From the NCBI GenBank assembly GCA_024036415.1, contig JAMWET010002920.1, forward strand, positions 1,073,001-1,137,000: a stretch of 64,000 bases of DNA, in the 5' to 3' direction. A program made the translations under genes and the position numbers. Positions 13,561-26,300 of the stretch are shown piece after piece. The stretch comes from Prochilodus magdalenae (Eukaryota > Chordata > Actinopteri > Characiformes > Prochilodontidae). Every line of letters begins with the position of its first letter. The stretch's first letter is position 1. The notes beneath the pieces are model-generated. The model was not told the origin of the DNA. It saw only the letters and a program-made list of their open reading frames with translations, and ran no database searches.

Positions 13561-13778
13561 GTCCTGATTAAATATAATAATAAGAAATTAATAACTTCAG
13601 GTCTTTAGCCATTCCAACTGGAAATTACATCAATTAAAGAAAGGTCTTGAGCTGTTGCACACTGCTGTATGTAGTTTGCTGACTGAGTTCCCTTCTCAGG
13701 GAAAAGCTTCATCAGTGTAAATACCTGCAACAGGCATAATAGGCATAATACACCAATTAGTCATACCATCAATAAAAC

Positions 13779-14310
13779 CTTTCTACTCGTACTTTCCATT
13801 TCCATACAGGTACTGTGTAGCTCTAACGTGTAGACTGTAGTCCATCTGTTTCTTTGCATACTTTGTTAGCAGGTACTATTTGAGTGGTGGATCTTCTCAG
13901 CAATACTGACGTGCTGATACGAGTAAATTAGACACAGCAGAGCTGTTGGAATTTTTAAACACTGTGCCACTCACTGTCCACTCTATTAGACTCTCTCACC
14001 TTACAGCACTGTGTAGATGTAAAGTTCAAACAGTAGCCATCATAGGACGGTGGAAGCTCAAGCAACATGCTATGCCTGATCCACTTGTTAACAGTAGCAT
14101 GTCAGCCCCACAGTCAGCCACACAAGAATGATCCACCGTCCAAACAATACCTGCTCTGTTGTGGTCCTACAGGGGTCATAACCACTTAAGAACAGAGTAA
14201 ACTGTACAGATTGTCTGTATCTGTAAATATACAAAGTGCACCTGATTTGATAAAATGGACAATGAGTGTAAAAACAAGGAGGTGGGTTTGATGTTATAGT
14301 GTCATATGAA
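13779..14310. mobile_element. Palindromic MITE, copy 1
   Basis: The left half (TAGTCCATCTGTTTCTTTGC, then a GGTGGATC...CAGCA motif) and right half (GATCCACC...ACCTGCTCTG, ending AAAATGGACAATGAGTGTA) are approximate inverted repeats. The same sequence recurs at 36330-36935 and 61228-61738. No coding capacity. It is a non-autonomous DNA transposon family; I do not assign a superfamily. Confidence 0.75.
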
Positions 14311-16735
14311 CAGCGCTATGATTGTTAATAGTTTTAAACATGCAATAAAACATGAAATAAAAAAACATTTTTCTTTATGTCTTGTGAGCATTTCATAATT
14401 CTCAGAATCCAACAGAAGCTATAAATAGCTTAAAGTCCCTTGAAGATTGATAGTATGAAATATGCTACTAAAAATGTTGCATACACAGCAAATTTCAGGA
14501 CAAGATCAAATTATTTCCATCTTACATTAAATTTACAACATATTATATCATAACAGGGCCCATCGTGTCTAAAAGATACAGTGATATTGGCAACACTCAC
14601 AAAAGAAAAGAGGAATTCCTTTCAGATGTGATTTAACTCATTTGATTTGCAGTTTAATTCTGTGAAAGCTTCTAGAATCAGCCTTTTTTCATTTTCTCTC
14701 TGTATCTCAGCCCTGATTAAGGCAAGCAGAAAGGGCAGATTCTCTCAGGTTCTCAAACAGCAGTCCTGTTTATAAATGAAGGCTTATCTCTATCTCTCCA
14801 CACCAGCACAGGCATTTTACGACTACTTTTACTGCCAAACGGACAAACAAACTCTCAAAGCTGAGTACATGCCAGGTGTAGCAAAGAAATATTTAGACCT
14901 GCTCTGTCCTTCTCCACATCCTCTCCTAATTACTTTTCAAATCCTCGTTCAGTCTGGTTCAGCGTGATATGAGCTGCACTCGTCTTTATTCCTTCACGTG
15001 TGTTCAGCCTGTTAATATCCTAACTGACAGATACAAGACGTAACCTGATATCTCCCTGGCAGTATTCCTGGTAGACTGCATTAGCCAGTGGATGACTGTG
15101 CAGGAAAAGCTTGTTTTTAAGTGTTTAGCATTTTTTAGCCTTTATTGTTTAAGCCTTTTATAAGAAAATTTATTTTTCTCTTTTCTTGACGTGTGTTTGA
15201 CCACAGACTATTAGAAAAAAAGTAATAAAACTTTAATGACTAAACAGTATGTTTTAGTCTTCAGTACAATCACTGACAGTCACTGATGCAACAAAGAACT
15301 TATTATTAGACCTGTCAGTCTGACACAATGTCAATATACGCCAGTGACGTATAAGATACATATTTTCATGCTCCTCTTGAAGGGGAATCTTATAGATTTT
15401 CAAAAATGTCTCCATATTTTAATCATTGAGATGTAAACAAAGTCAATCCGATTGGTTTGATGTAAAATCTTCTGTTCTAGAGAAACTCACAGAGTCAGAA
15501 TTGTTTACAGTGGTGATGATAGGAACCAGAACCCTCTAAACACTACCTTACAGAAACCCAGTACACTTCTACAGAACTTCTACAGCAGACCATTTTATAT
15601 CAAACCACTCTGAACGACTTTGTATCGCAAACACTAAATTACTCAGAAATGAAAAAAACAAGCGGAATTCTTTTTAAAGATTTAGATCCAATGAAACATG
15701 TGTATTATTATACTTATACTTACTATACAATCGTATTGTCCTCTTTAGCTGTTAGCTGTTACATCTACCGTTAGAGCTATAATGAACTGCCTTTTGCAGT
15801 AAAATAATCACATTCAAAAACATAACACTACATTCATTTATGGCCTTTAACAAACCACATGTTCAAACAGCAACCCTGGGACCCAGTGACTTATTAAGGA
15901 ACCAATACTTTCTTCCCGTAAGTGCGTAACTCTGACTGGTTGGCCATTAACCAACAAGCAACTTATTCCCAAATATCAGGTTTGAGAGAGCTGGCTTTTA
16001 TCCATTAGATGGATCAAGTAAATGTGTGCAGGTCAGAGTGAACAATGGTTGTATTTTATTGTATTATATGAAATGTTAGTTCTGAATGACTACTGAAACA
16101 AATATGCACGGAATGTTTGAAAGGAAGAAACCTCATGAAATGATAAGATTTACAAGGCCGTGACTGCAAAACCCAGTGCAGCCCTACACTACATACCAAA
16201 GAATATTCCAGCTAAGAAACAAAATATCCCTATTCTATCCATCAGATACTGATGATTCTGTCCTCACAAGTAAAGGAATACATTTTACAGTGCTTGCACA
16301 GCATTTAAGCCTACCATTAAAACTTGAGAGCTTCAAAACCTAATCAAGTCTGAAAAGAGAGTAACGTGGGTGAATTATATAGCATGATTGACACTTTTAA
16401 AGTTTGAGATCACAGCGCTGTATCTTCTCAAACTGTTCAAACGGCTCCAGACTTTGAGGGATTCTTCTGTAGTTCAAACAAGCACACAAGAATATACCTC
16501 AAAGCCTTACTAAGCAGTTTGTCTTCTTGACTCATCCTAAGGACTTACGCATGCATAACCATTTGGGCGATTCAGTATTTGTTGGTTTGTAATACATATG
16601 CCTCTGGGCAAAATATCCCAGACATAAGAGCTTTCTAAATCCTTACATTCCAATACAAACGATGATGTCTTGCCTATAAAAAAACTGTAGCAATACTATA
16701 AGAAACTATGGTGATGTTCTATAGTAAAACTAGTT
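14311..16735. other. Spacer, nothing recognised
   Basis: AT-rich DNA with only short chance open frames, no splice-site-bounded exon and no repeat family that I recognise. Confidence 0.4.
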
Positions 16736-16739
16736 CCAC

Positions 16740-17815
16740 AACAATGTTTTATAATGTAGAACCTTGTAGTATAGTTATCTATATCTATCTAGAATAGTTC
16801 TCTTTCTACTATAGTTATCTATCTATGTAGTGTAGCTTTCTATGTGGTACAGTTAACTATATCTATGTATTATATTTACCTATATCTATGTAGTGTAGGT
16901 ACATAGTACAGTTATCTATATCCCTGTAGTATTGTTATCTATGCCTATGTAGTATAGTTATCTATGTAGTGTAGTTATCTATGCAGTATAGTTATCTATA
17001 TCTACATAGTGTAGTTGTGTAGTTATCTATGTAGTATAGTTATCTATATCCCTGTAGTATAATTACCTATATCTATGTAGTATAGTTATCTATGTAGTAT
17101 AGTCATCTATATCTATGTAGTAGTTATCTATGTAGTATGGCTATCTATCACTATGTAGTATAGTTATCTGTGTAGTACAGTTATCTGTGTAGTATAGTCA
17201 TCTATAGCTATGCAGTATAGTTATCTATGTAGTATAGTTATCTGTATAGTATAGTTATCTATATCTATGTAGTATAGTTATCTATGTAGTATTTATGTAG
17301 TTTAGTTATCTATGTAGTATAGTTATTTATACCTATGTAGTATAGTTATCTATATGTATGCAGTATATTTTTCTATGTAGTATAGTTATCTGTGTAGTAT
17401 AGTTATCTGTGTGGTATAGTCATCTATATCTATGTAGCATTGTTTTCTATGTAGTATAGTTATCTAAGTAGTATAGTTATCTATATAGTATAGTTATCTA
17501 TATCTATGTAGTATAGTTATCTATGTAGTATGGTTATCTATCCCTATGTAGTATAGTTTTCTATGTAGTTTCGTTATCTATGTAGTATAGTTATCTATAT
17601 CTATGTAGCTGAGTTATCTATATCTATGTAGTATAGTTATCTATGTAGTATAGTTATCCATATCTATGTAGTTTAGTTATCTATGTAGTACAGTTATATA
17701 TATCTATGTAGTGTAGTTATCTATGTAGTATGGTTATTTATCCCTATGTAGTTTAGCTATCTATGTAGGATAGTTATCTATATCTAGGTATAATAGATAT
17801 CTACAGTTATCTAAA
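16740..17815. repeat. 1.1-kb GATA-rich tandem array
   Basis: Degenerate tandem repeat of units such as GTAGTATAGTTATCTAT alternating with ATATCTATGTA, giving periods of about 17 and 34-36 bp. TTATCT (AGATAA on the minus strand, the GATA-factor core) occurs more than 30 times by my count. Units differ by substitutions and small deletions, so it is old or under drift. It contains no gene. It lies about 6 kb upstream of the receptor's coding start. Confidence 0.95.
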
Positions 17816-18149
17816 TATACTAAAGAAACCCCTACATGAATTCTGTTGACATTCCTGCAGTGATGTCCTACACTACTCTGCAGTATTTGTGCACTGTAGC
17901 ATGTAGAAATCTGTTACCAAAAGTTTGTTACAAGAATCCTGTAGAAATGATTGTAAAATGTTTGGTCATAAAGGGGAAGCATTGTGCAGTATCTGAAACA
18001 AATAAAAACCTGCTGTACATAGTATTTTCTGGCAGTTCAAAAAGGTGCATAAAAAGAAGAAAAAAAACAGGTGATGAAGTGACGTTTAGAAGACAATATC
18101 TCTTTCTTATATGAGCTCAGATTCTGGTAGTAATCATTAGTTCAAACCT

Positions 18150-18600
18150 TATATCTGTCAGCTCGATAACGACATGCTGAGGAGAGCTTAAAACTTTCTG
18201 ATTCATAAACAAACCAGGTTCCTTACCTCCCTGAACCAGGCGGAGGCTGGATGGAGACTTTTACAAGCTGTATCGCTCGTTTTCCAGTTTCCCCTTCTTC
18301 GGGAACTCGCTGTTTTCCTTGGCAGACTGTAAGAGCTGAGTTCTAGACAGGATAGAGCCGTGTGGGAAGTCTGTGCACTGTGACCACCTTCTACCCGCTC
18401 CTACTGACTTCAGTTTATCTGCGAGAACTATTTTGGAATGTGCGTGTGTTGAAGAACGTCACACGCGCCACCACAACTTTCAGTGACAGTGTGCTCGTTA
18501 TTAAGTGCGATTATGCGCTGTTTGTGCGCAGGTTTGTATTCCTCATGTTGTTTTTGGTTTTAACATTAACGCTCTGGAGCGCAGCAGCTCTGTAGTCATC
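18150..18600 (-). promoter_or_regulatory. CpG-rich patch with splice donor, candidate first exon
   Basis: CpG density rises sharply against the surroundings (about 18160-18600). On the minus strand an exon-like stretch ends at 18227 with GGGAG followed by a strong GTAAGG donor. The next suitable minus-strand acceptor with a gene is the one at 11016 in front of the Toll-like receptor ATG. This would make it the receptor's promoter and non-coding first exon, with a 7.2-kb intron holding the Tc1 element, the MITE and the GATA array. Inference; no transcript evidence. Confidence 0.4.
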
Positions 18601-18818
18601 GAGGTGGAGTTGATGGCAAACAAACACACCATCAAACTCTACAATGTAACCTTGTTTACTTTGTTTTTTTTATGATTTTTTGGTGGTATTTTATCTGTTT
18701 TGTTAGCGAGTTTAGAAAAAAGGAGCCCACTGTTTTCCCATGTGCAATATTTGTGGTGGACTGGTATAATTAATTATAATAAGAATCTTGTTACATCCTG
18801 TTGATCTTGTTGTACGCT

Positions 18819-19925
18819 GTGCTAGAAAGTTTGTGAACCTTTTTTTTTGTGAATTTCTACAAAAGAAATGACCTAAAACATGATCCAACATTTATTTGAT
18901 TCATAACAATACATGAGGAGAACACAATTAAACAATAACTCACACAAAATCATATTTATTTTTATTTATTTATTGACCTAAGCTATGTGACATTATATTT
19001 GTTGGCAAAAGTATGTGTACCTCTACTTTCAGAAACTGATGTAACCCCTTGAGGGGCAGTGACTTCAACCAAACAGTTCTTATAACTAACTGCTGATCAG
19101 CCCTGCACGTCGACTTGGTGGATTCTCTGTCCATTCCTCTTACAGAACAGCTACAACTCTGTTATAAATGCCACACTTTAGACTCTGCCTCGACACTGAC
19201 TCAGCCATTCCAAAAACTGATCATTTCTTCATTCTATTCTTTATAGACTAACCACCTTCTGTTGAAGTTCATGGATGGAGCCAATGTAAGAGAGGCTGGC
19301 AATTCCTTATATCATCTCTGTCCAAAAAAAAAGCCATGTATCTCCATTTTTGTTGATTTTTACTTCCATGTATCATTTGAAGACAGCAGTTCTGTTTACA
19401 CTGCCTGAATTTTTTATGATGAATGGACTAACAGTGGCCTAAAATCACTTTGACATTCATTAAAATTAAATTAGGCCTTTTCCCTCTGCTGTCAAGTTGG
19501 CATCTTGTTTTTCCTTAGACCATGACAATATGCTACCATTTGATTCTTTCTAATCTCCAAGTGTATTCTACATCTTGGTCTTGGGTTCCTTTTGTTGGAT
19601 GACCACCACAGGCAAAGGAAACAGTGGTGATTAATTTCCTCCATTTCTTCCATTTTTCAGGTCTAAACAGACTCTAAAGAAATAGTTTTGGAACATGTTC
19701 CAGTCTGATAAACATCCTCAAAAATCTGAGACGTGATATGCATTAGGGTCAGCCACACTTACATCTAAACCTCCTGACCAGAATTTCACCTATAACAAAC
19801 TGATCATTTTAGAGGTTCACACACTTTTTGCCAACAAACTTGCTTAGCGTTGAATTACTGTTCAGTTAATGGATTAGAAACTATTACAATTTCTGACATA
19901 CTGTACATTTGTGTGAAAATGTGTT
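18819..19925 (-). repeat. Decayed Tc1-type element
   Basis: Starts GTGCTAGAAAGTTTGTGAAC, a known fish Tc1-type terminus. An inner inverted repeat is still clear: GTTGGCAAAAGTATGTGTAC at 19001-19020 against the reverse complement of 19812-19839. Interior remnants of minus-strand transposase are heavily mutated and shortened. Confidence 0.7.
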
Positions 19926-20104
19926 GGGTAAGGATGGGGTTAGAGCAACTGGCAAATAAAACATTCTTACCTGCCAACTTTGGCTCAATGTCCACACTGG
20001 GTTAGAAGTTTTGCGACGTTCCATAGGTTGCTTTGCTTATGTTGGTAACAGGCATATCTAAAGTAATATGCAAAAGATGGACTTTGATTGAAGATTTTTG
20101 ATCT

Positions 20105-20640
20105 GCACTGCATAGTAAGGTATGTGGACACCTGAATACTAAATTTATATGTGCTTGTTAACAACCTCATTCCAAAACCCATGGTATCGTTGTAGAGCCT
20201 CATAGCCTCAACTTTTCCAGGAAGGCTATCCGCTACAGTTTGTGACATTATTGTGGGAACTGAATTCAACCACAAAAGTATTAGTGAGGTTGAGCACAGA
20301 TGTTGCCTGATAACTTTCAATTTTTCCAAGAGATGTTTAAATGAGGACAGGATGCTGTGCAAGGCAGTCAAGTTCTTGCACACACTTCCTTTTCTTTCAC
20401 ATAAATCCTTTTGTGCAGTGTAGCATTACAATGCAGAAATGTGACAGACCTTTCCCGAAACTGTTACCACAACATAATTCTCTGCAGTGTTGCTGAATAC
20501 TGTAGCATTATGACTTCTTTTGACTAGAACTAAAGGGAACAGCCCAGAGAAAATGTTTCCACTGCTCTCCAGTACAATGCAGATGTACTTTTCACTACTC
20601 CAGTCAATGCATTGCATTGTGCGTGGTGATCATAGGTGAC
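20105..20640 (-). repeat. Decayed Tc1-type element
   Basis: Contains the family terminus GGTATGTGGACACCTGAA at 20120-20137 and degenerate minus-strand transposase DNA (for example TTTCCACTGCTCTCCAGT near 20555). It is related in opposite orientation to the relic at 44655-45062, which ends with the matching GGTGTCCACAAACTTC. Truncated, no intact frame. Confidence 0.6.
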
Positions 20641-21699
20641 CTTGAAAATCTGCTTGGACTTTCTAGATGGAATTCACTACAGGAGTCTAAACCTCAATTT
20701 ACTGGTGTCACTGAATCATTTCATTGTATTGCTGTCTTTTTCTTTTTCATATGATCAATTTTTTTACTATTTGTCTTTTTATGCTTGCATTTGGTTTTAT
20801 TTGTTTTTGCCTTTCTTAATTAAATCTCATTTATTTTAAAATTATTTGCCTAATTGATTTTGTTTGATTTTGTCAAATTGTTACAGAAATGTTAATTTAG
20901 TCATATTAAAATAAAAATAAAAATTCAGTTACTTCAGATATAAGTGTTTAGCTGAATTGAAAATGAATATATCAATATACTATATCATATATAATTCCTG
21001 ATCTATGGATTTGTGTGGCCTAGCAAATCACTATCACATCACTTTCAACCATGTAGTGTTTTATTAACATTTTCTAAATTTCTATAAAGTTTAACATGAG
21101 GTATATCTCATCATGGGATGTTTAATTCAGACTGTGAAAGTGATACATAGAGTTTTATGTGAGCGGACTGATGGAAAGTGATGCCAAAAATGTAAAAATT
21201 ACAGTTTATAACAAACCACTTTTAATTCCTTCACCCCCAATTTTTTTTCCCTTCAATTTGACCAGTGTTGACAGGTGCAACATTTAAAATGAAACAATGA
21301 GTGAATCACAGAGAAACTGGAGGCCTGTTTTTATTATTCATAGACTCATGAATCATAGTTTCCCCATTTATAGGACCAAACGAAATTGCACAACAGCCTT
21401 TTTGTTGTTTTTGGCCAGCTATGCATGACTGAATCTGTTGATTCATTTCTATTTTTTGAAAACTGGAGTACTATCAACCAGGTGTCAAGGATAGGAAAGT
21501 AGGACATTATGAGATTCAAATATCATAATAAGTTGAAGACATGTCCAGAACATTAGTTATGTCAAAAATTTAACTGTTTGGTACATTATTAAGAAGCAAG
21601 AAACTTACTAGATGAAGGCAGACCTTGATCCATGATGGCTGTTTACATTGTTTTATCCTTCAACAGTGAAGGAAAAAACATAAAGTATGTAATTACAGA

Positions 21700-22260
21700 T
21701 TGATAATTCTTTTAATTGCTTTAATTAGATCAGAAAATACTGCTAATTACTGAAACGTTTTAATCCCATCAGACTAGTACTTGGCAGAATAACTTTTGCT
21801 TCAATAGCTTTAAACCAGTAGTTTGGGAAAGATTTATTCCAGGGAGATTGGTTAAGTGGATTGTTCAGTCTGGTTGAATGATACTGATGGACAGATTCTG
21901 GATCGGATTGGACTTTATAAATTTGGTAATTATAAAACATTCATATTTTTGGTTCACCACTCCGTGTTTCATTAGCCTTGTGAAGCCTAAAGCAGGTGGT
22001 CTTGCAGTATCACCCTGTGTTTTGCATTATTTATACATCTATATAAGTTTCCTGGGCTGCACTGAGAGAAAGCAGTCCCACAAACGGATACTGCCACATC
22101 TGTACTTCAGTGTTGGAATAGTGTGTGTGTGCTTGAACACCAAAAAGCAAATTCCTTGTCTTTTCTGACTGCAAAAGCTTCAGCCGCGTTTCAGTTAGAT
22201 CACTCAGATGCTTAGCCTTTAGCTCCATTAAGCCATTGTAAGGATTGTTGGCACCTCTGT
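21700..22260. repeat. Possible transposon remnant
   Basis: Stretches around 22055-22200 loosely resemble the reverse strand of Tc1 transposase DNA (CAGCA/CCACA-type phrases and a reverse-strand tract like the HTH region). The similarity is weak and the limits are arbitrary. Confidence 0.25.
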
Positions 22261-22744
22261 GGTTTCCTTTACAGATCTGACTCAGAATTCTGAGGGGTGG
22301 CCTTATCTTAGTAGTATGCTGTAGTTCTCATTCCATCACAGTTTATCCAACCGTGCTCATTGCAATATCCAAACACTTTGATATTATGTGTTAGCCTCTT
22401 GAGTATGTGTAGTGTATACATCTCCGATAGCCTTATCATTTACTTTTAGTTGCACAGCTTTCTTTAAGATTCACAGCCTGACTAGTGCTATTTGAAATAC
22501 TGTGGTCTTTTATCCAGAAAAGATGAACCTTTAAATGATTCACACATAGATCCCAGTTGTGTCCTCATAGGGATTTATCTTTCATCTGGATAAATTTGCA
22601 GCTTCTCCAGCACAAAGATTAAACACTTCTGCAGAGACACCACAGTTAAACAGACTGAGGGAGTCTGCCATGTGGCAGCCTGGGTTTGGTTGTGTCAGGA
22701 GAAAATGTATTGGTGAATGTTACATGTTTTAATGGGCCAAAGAC

Positions 22745-23065
22745 ACAATACTAATTTATAAATACCAGAACAATGTTAAAATTTAATTTAGCAGGTGCTA
22801 GATTATTTAGAGCTTTATAGACCAGTGGCAGAACTTTGAAGTCTGTTCTAATAGATGCAGGTAGCTAGTGCAGCTCTTTCAGAACAGGAGTAATATGAGC
22901 TCTCTTTTTAGTTTTTGTTAGGATCTATGCTGCTGCTTTTTAAATGAGCTGCAGGGGATAGACTGTTTTCTTAGGAACCCCACTAAGTAAAGCATTGCAT
23001 TAATCGATTATGCTTGTAACAAACGCATGAACAAGTTTATCAGACAGGTCAAAAACTCAGGCGAA
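22745..23065 (-). pseudogene. LINE reverse-transcriptase fossil (3' end)
   Basis: The minus strand reads through four stops as HAFVTSIID, then CNALLSGVPKKTVYPLQLI, AHITPVLKELH and TDFKVLPLVYKALNNLAPA. This is the well-known C-terminal segment of fish non-LTR retrotransposon reverse transcriptases (motif IDYCN.LL.G.P...L.LQ..QN.AAR). Only about 320 bp remain; it is dead. Confidence 0.85.
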
Positions 23066-23349
23066 TCAGAGAAAAAGTTAGAATCAAATCTTTGAAATCA
23101 TCCAATTAAATCTTTGCAATTAACTGTACCTGCAAAAAGCATGCTACTAAAGTGATTACATAAAATGATGTCTGAGCCTCAAAAATCCATGGTCTGAGTT
23201 TTGTTGACTGGGGACATAACTGGTAATCTGAAGCAATCTCAACCAGCATGATCACTATGATTAGATTAGACTAGATTCAACCTTACTGTCATTGTGTAGA
23301 GTACAAGTACAGAGTCAATTAAATGCATTAGAGTATGCTCTTTCTCAAG

Positions 23350-26300
23350 AGTTACAGCTGCTTGAGCTGTCCTTTATTATAAAGCAAAACACACTTCAAG
23401 CTGAAGTTGCAGAGCTATTGCTCTTGTAGAACAGATCCTGGATGATTTCTGTAAATAAAAAATATTTTCTGACATACAACATTGTCAGTCATGGAATAGT
23501 CATAATATAATAGCTTCCAGGAAGTGTCCTCACAGTTTCATTTAATGTCATTTGAATTGGTGCATTGTTTGGGTTTAATAGCAAAGGTGACTATAACATG
23601 TTCATCACCTGAGGAGGCTCAACCATTGCAAAAGTGGAGCTGACTTTAATAATAAAGTGGTTTGTCCTGTATCTGCGTCAGCATACAATGTAGCCTTTTG
23701 TTTCCTTTATTCCTAAGTGAAGGCTGCGAAAGCTGATCTCTTTACAAAACATCTTTCCATCATCAGTGTCCTACCAAGTATGTATTCCTCCTATCAGTGG
23801 AAATGCAGAAGTGACACCAGTGTTACACTGTATGCAGCCTAGTACAGCCAAAATATTACTGCCAGGACTAGAGCATGTATTATGTAATTCTTTCTCTCAC
23901 ACATATTGAGACTAAAAACATTGTCACTGTAAATACAGCTTGATTGTTTCACTGTGGATTTAATAATGTGTGAGTTCTTGGAATGTTTAATAAATGTTTA
24001 ATTTTCTAGAAAATGTTTCTCTGTTGAGTCAGAATTTAAAGAACGACTCAAACAAGTGGATAAATCTGTATTGAATTTTTGAGGCATGCATTGGCAAGAC
24101 CAGTTTCTAAATACAAAAGGTAACTGTTTTTTTGTTGCTTCTTGGATGACTGTATATCTGTGCATGTTTAGAAAGCAAACCAAGGTCTAGAGTTGATTGT
24201 GTGCATGGAGTCACTGGAGTGTGGGGTAAATATCTCTCAACTTGAGGAACAAAGTAAGGGAAAGTGCTAGTAAAGCCGGTTAGGACATTTGACTAGGACA
24301 TTTTCTGAATGCACTGTGATTCACTGTGGTTTTTATGACGCAGAGAATTTAGACTGATCCAAGTATGACTACATCAGTGACTTAAGCGCTGTCATGAACA
24401 CACAAAAAGTCCCAGCCTGTGGTTTTATTTAGGGTGAAGTTCGAAACCATTCCCAGCGGCTATGATTGAATTTCTTGGATTAAGCCCAAAACACAATTTT
24501 TTTTTCTTTGACCTATCCCCAAACAGAGCAAGCCAAATGAATTACATGTCAATCATTCAGTAACTATGACATCTGTTATAGTATATTTTGTGTGTAGTTT
24601 TCCTTTCAGCGCTCTCAAAAATGTGACAAAGCACATTGTCACTACTTGCCCTTACGGTGAGAGACATCCTTTATGAAAACAGGTCTATTTTATATATTAT
24701 TACTGTTCCTATCAACTGAATGCACACACTGCCAGTGCAATGCTGACTGCTCTTGCACATTTTTCTGTGTATACCAACAGATTACAGAGACAAACAACCA
24801 ATACTTTGCAGCTATGTGATGCACTAATCATGTTTTAACGGGGCAACACACTTTGAAGTAATCACATACAATCAGCTGACCCAGCACAATCAATAGGTCC
24901 TCAGTGGCCAGCAATTATAGAGAAAAGCTTGAACTGTGAATAGTAATGCATGCACACTGTTAGTAGGCAACATCACATTTACTGCACTTAAAACTGAGAC
25001 ACAAACGTGTAAATCATCCTGTGGAGCATCAGGGGCTCCTAAAAATGCCACAATGAGAACGTAACATTCTTCCTGGAAAGTAGGAGACAGTCAGAGGTAG
25101 TGGGCAGGAAGCGTGGCTATGTTTCATGCTAGAAAAGTGCCACTCCTGGCCACCTCTTGGCTCTGGCACTTTTAAGTTCTAAAGAATATGATGATCCTGT
25201 ATGTAATAAGTAGTATATCATCACTGTCCAGAGAAAAGCATGTATCTCCAAAATGGTAACTTTACAGTAGATGGCAAAAACCTAATTTAATTTAATTTCA
25301 TCATAAAATTTTCACATAATGTTAACAGCAGCTGCTGTGTTCAAATGATGCTTAAAAGTAAAAATGAACAAAAGTTTGCACAGTAAACAGTGAATGAATG
25401 CTCTGTGAGCTACGTTATGAAGCAGGTTCTGTCATTGTCATGTGAACTAATCACTTTTTTAACAGTCAAATGCATGCATTTGTTGTAGGCTAGTTTATAT
25501 AGTGCAGTCCGTCTGTCTTTATAATCACTATTCACTATTATAATCATTTTTATGTATAACTATAAGTGAGGGTACTCTACCAGTAGTTACTTCTATGATC
25601 TATTGGCCTGAAATGTTTTATTAAAGTTACCATTGTGGACCAAATAATGTGAAGAATTTAATTCACTGGTTAAAATACATTATGTCCTCGAGAATGACTA
25701 TAATATGTTGCACTAACACAGTTTTGTCTTTCAGTTGTAATGTGGTTTCAGTAGTGATGTTTTATTCATGTGAAAATGATGGACAGATTTAGTTATGTAC
25801 AGAGAAAAAATGCATCACATTTTGAGTTATTTTAACACAGTGATGCTATTTTTAATACTATCATTTTTTCTAGCAACATACCACCACAATCAAATCTGGG
25901 TCTTACATGGCCCCCCATTCTAAAAGTTCTAGCTATGCTTTAGGGGGAAAAATAGGATACTGGGGGATCCAGGACCCCATAAGTAACTTCTTGGACCCAG
26001 TGAAAGCCTCAGATGTGTAGGGCGGATCCCTGAATATAAATGTATTAATAGAATATGCTGTCATTATCTAGACATTTCACATACAATCAACAAGCTTCTG
26101 TCTTTCTTGACTAAGCAGAGTTGCAGCACTGGTCTGCCTCCGGGTGGCACACTACCAATTTGGTTCAACTGGTTGGTCCTTTATATCCTAGCAACTGTTA
26201 ATAGGTCCAGGATACCTTTGAAAAAAGATTTGTAAATATGGAAATTTTTGCCAAGCGTTTGGAAACAATAAAGCTTTCTCAGTTATTATTTGGAGGATAT

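Noticed and set aside
16740..17815. CRISPR-like or spacer-repeat array
   Set aside because: Units are contiguous and degenerate with no unique spacers, and the host is a vertebrate; it is a minisatellite.
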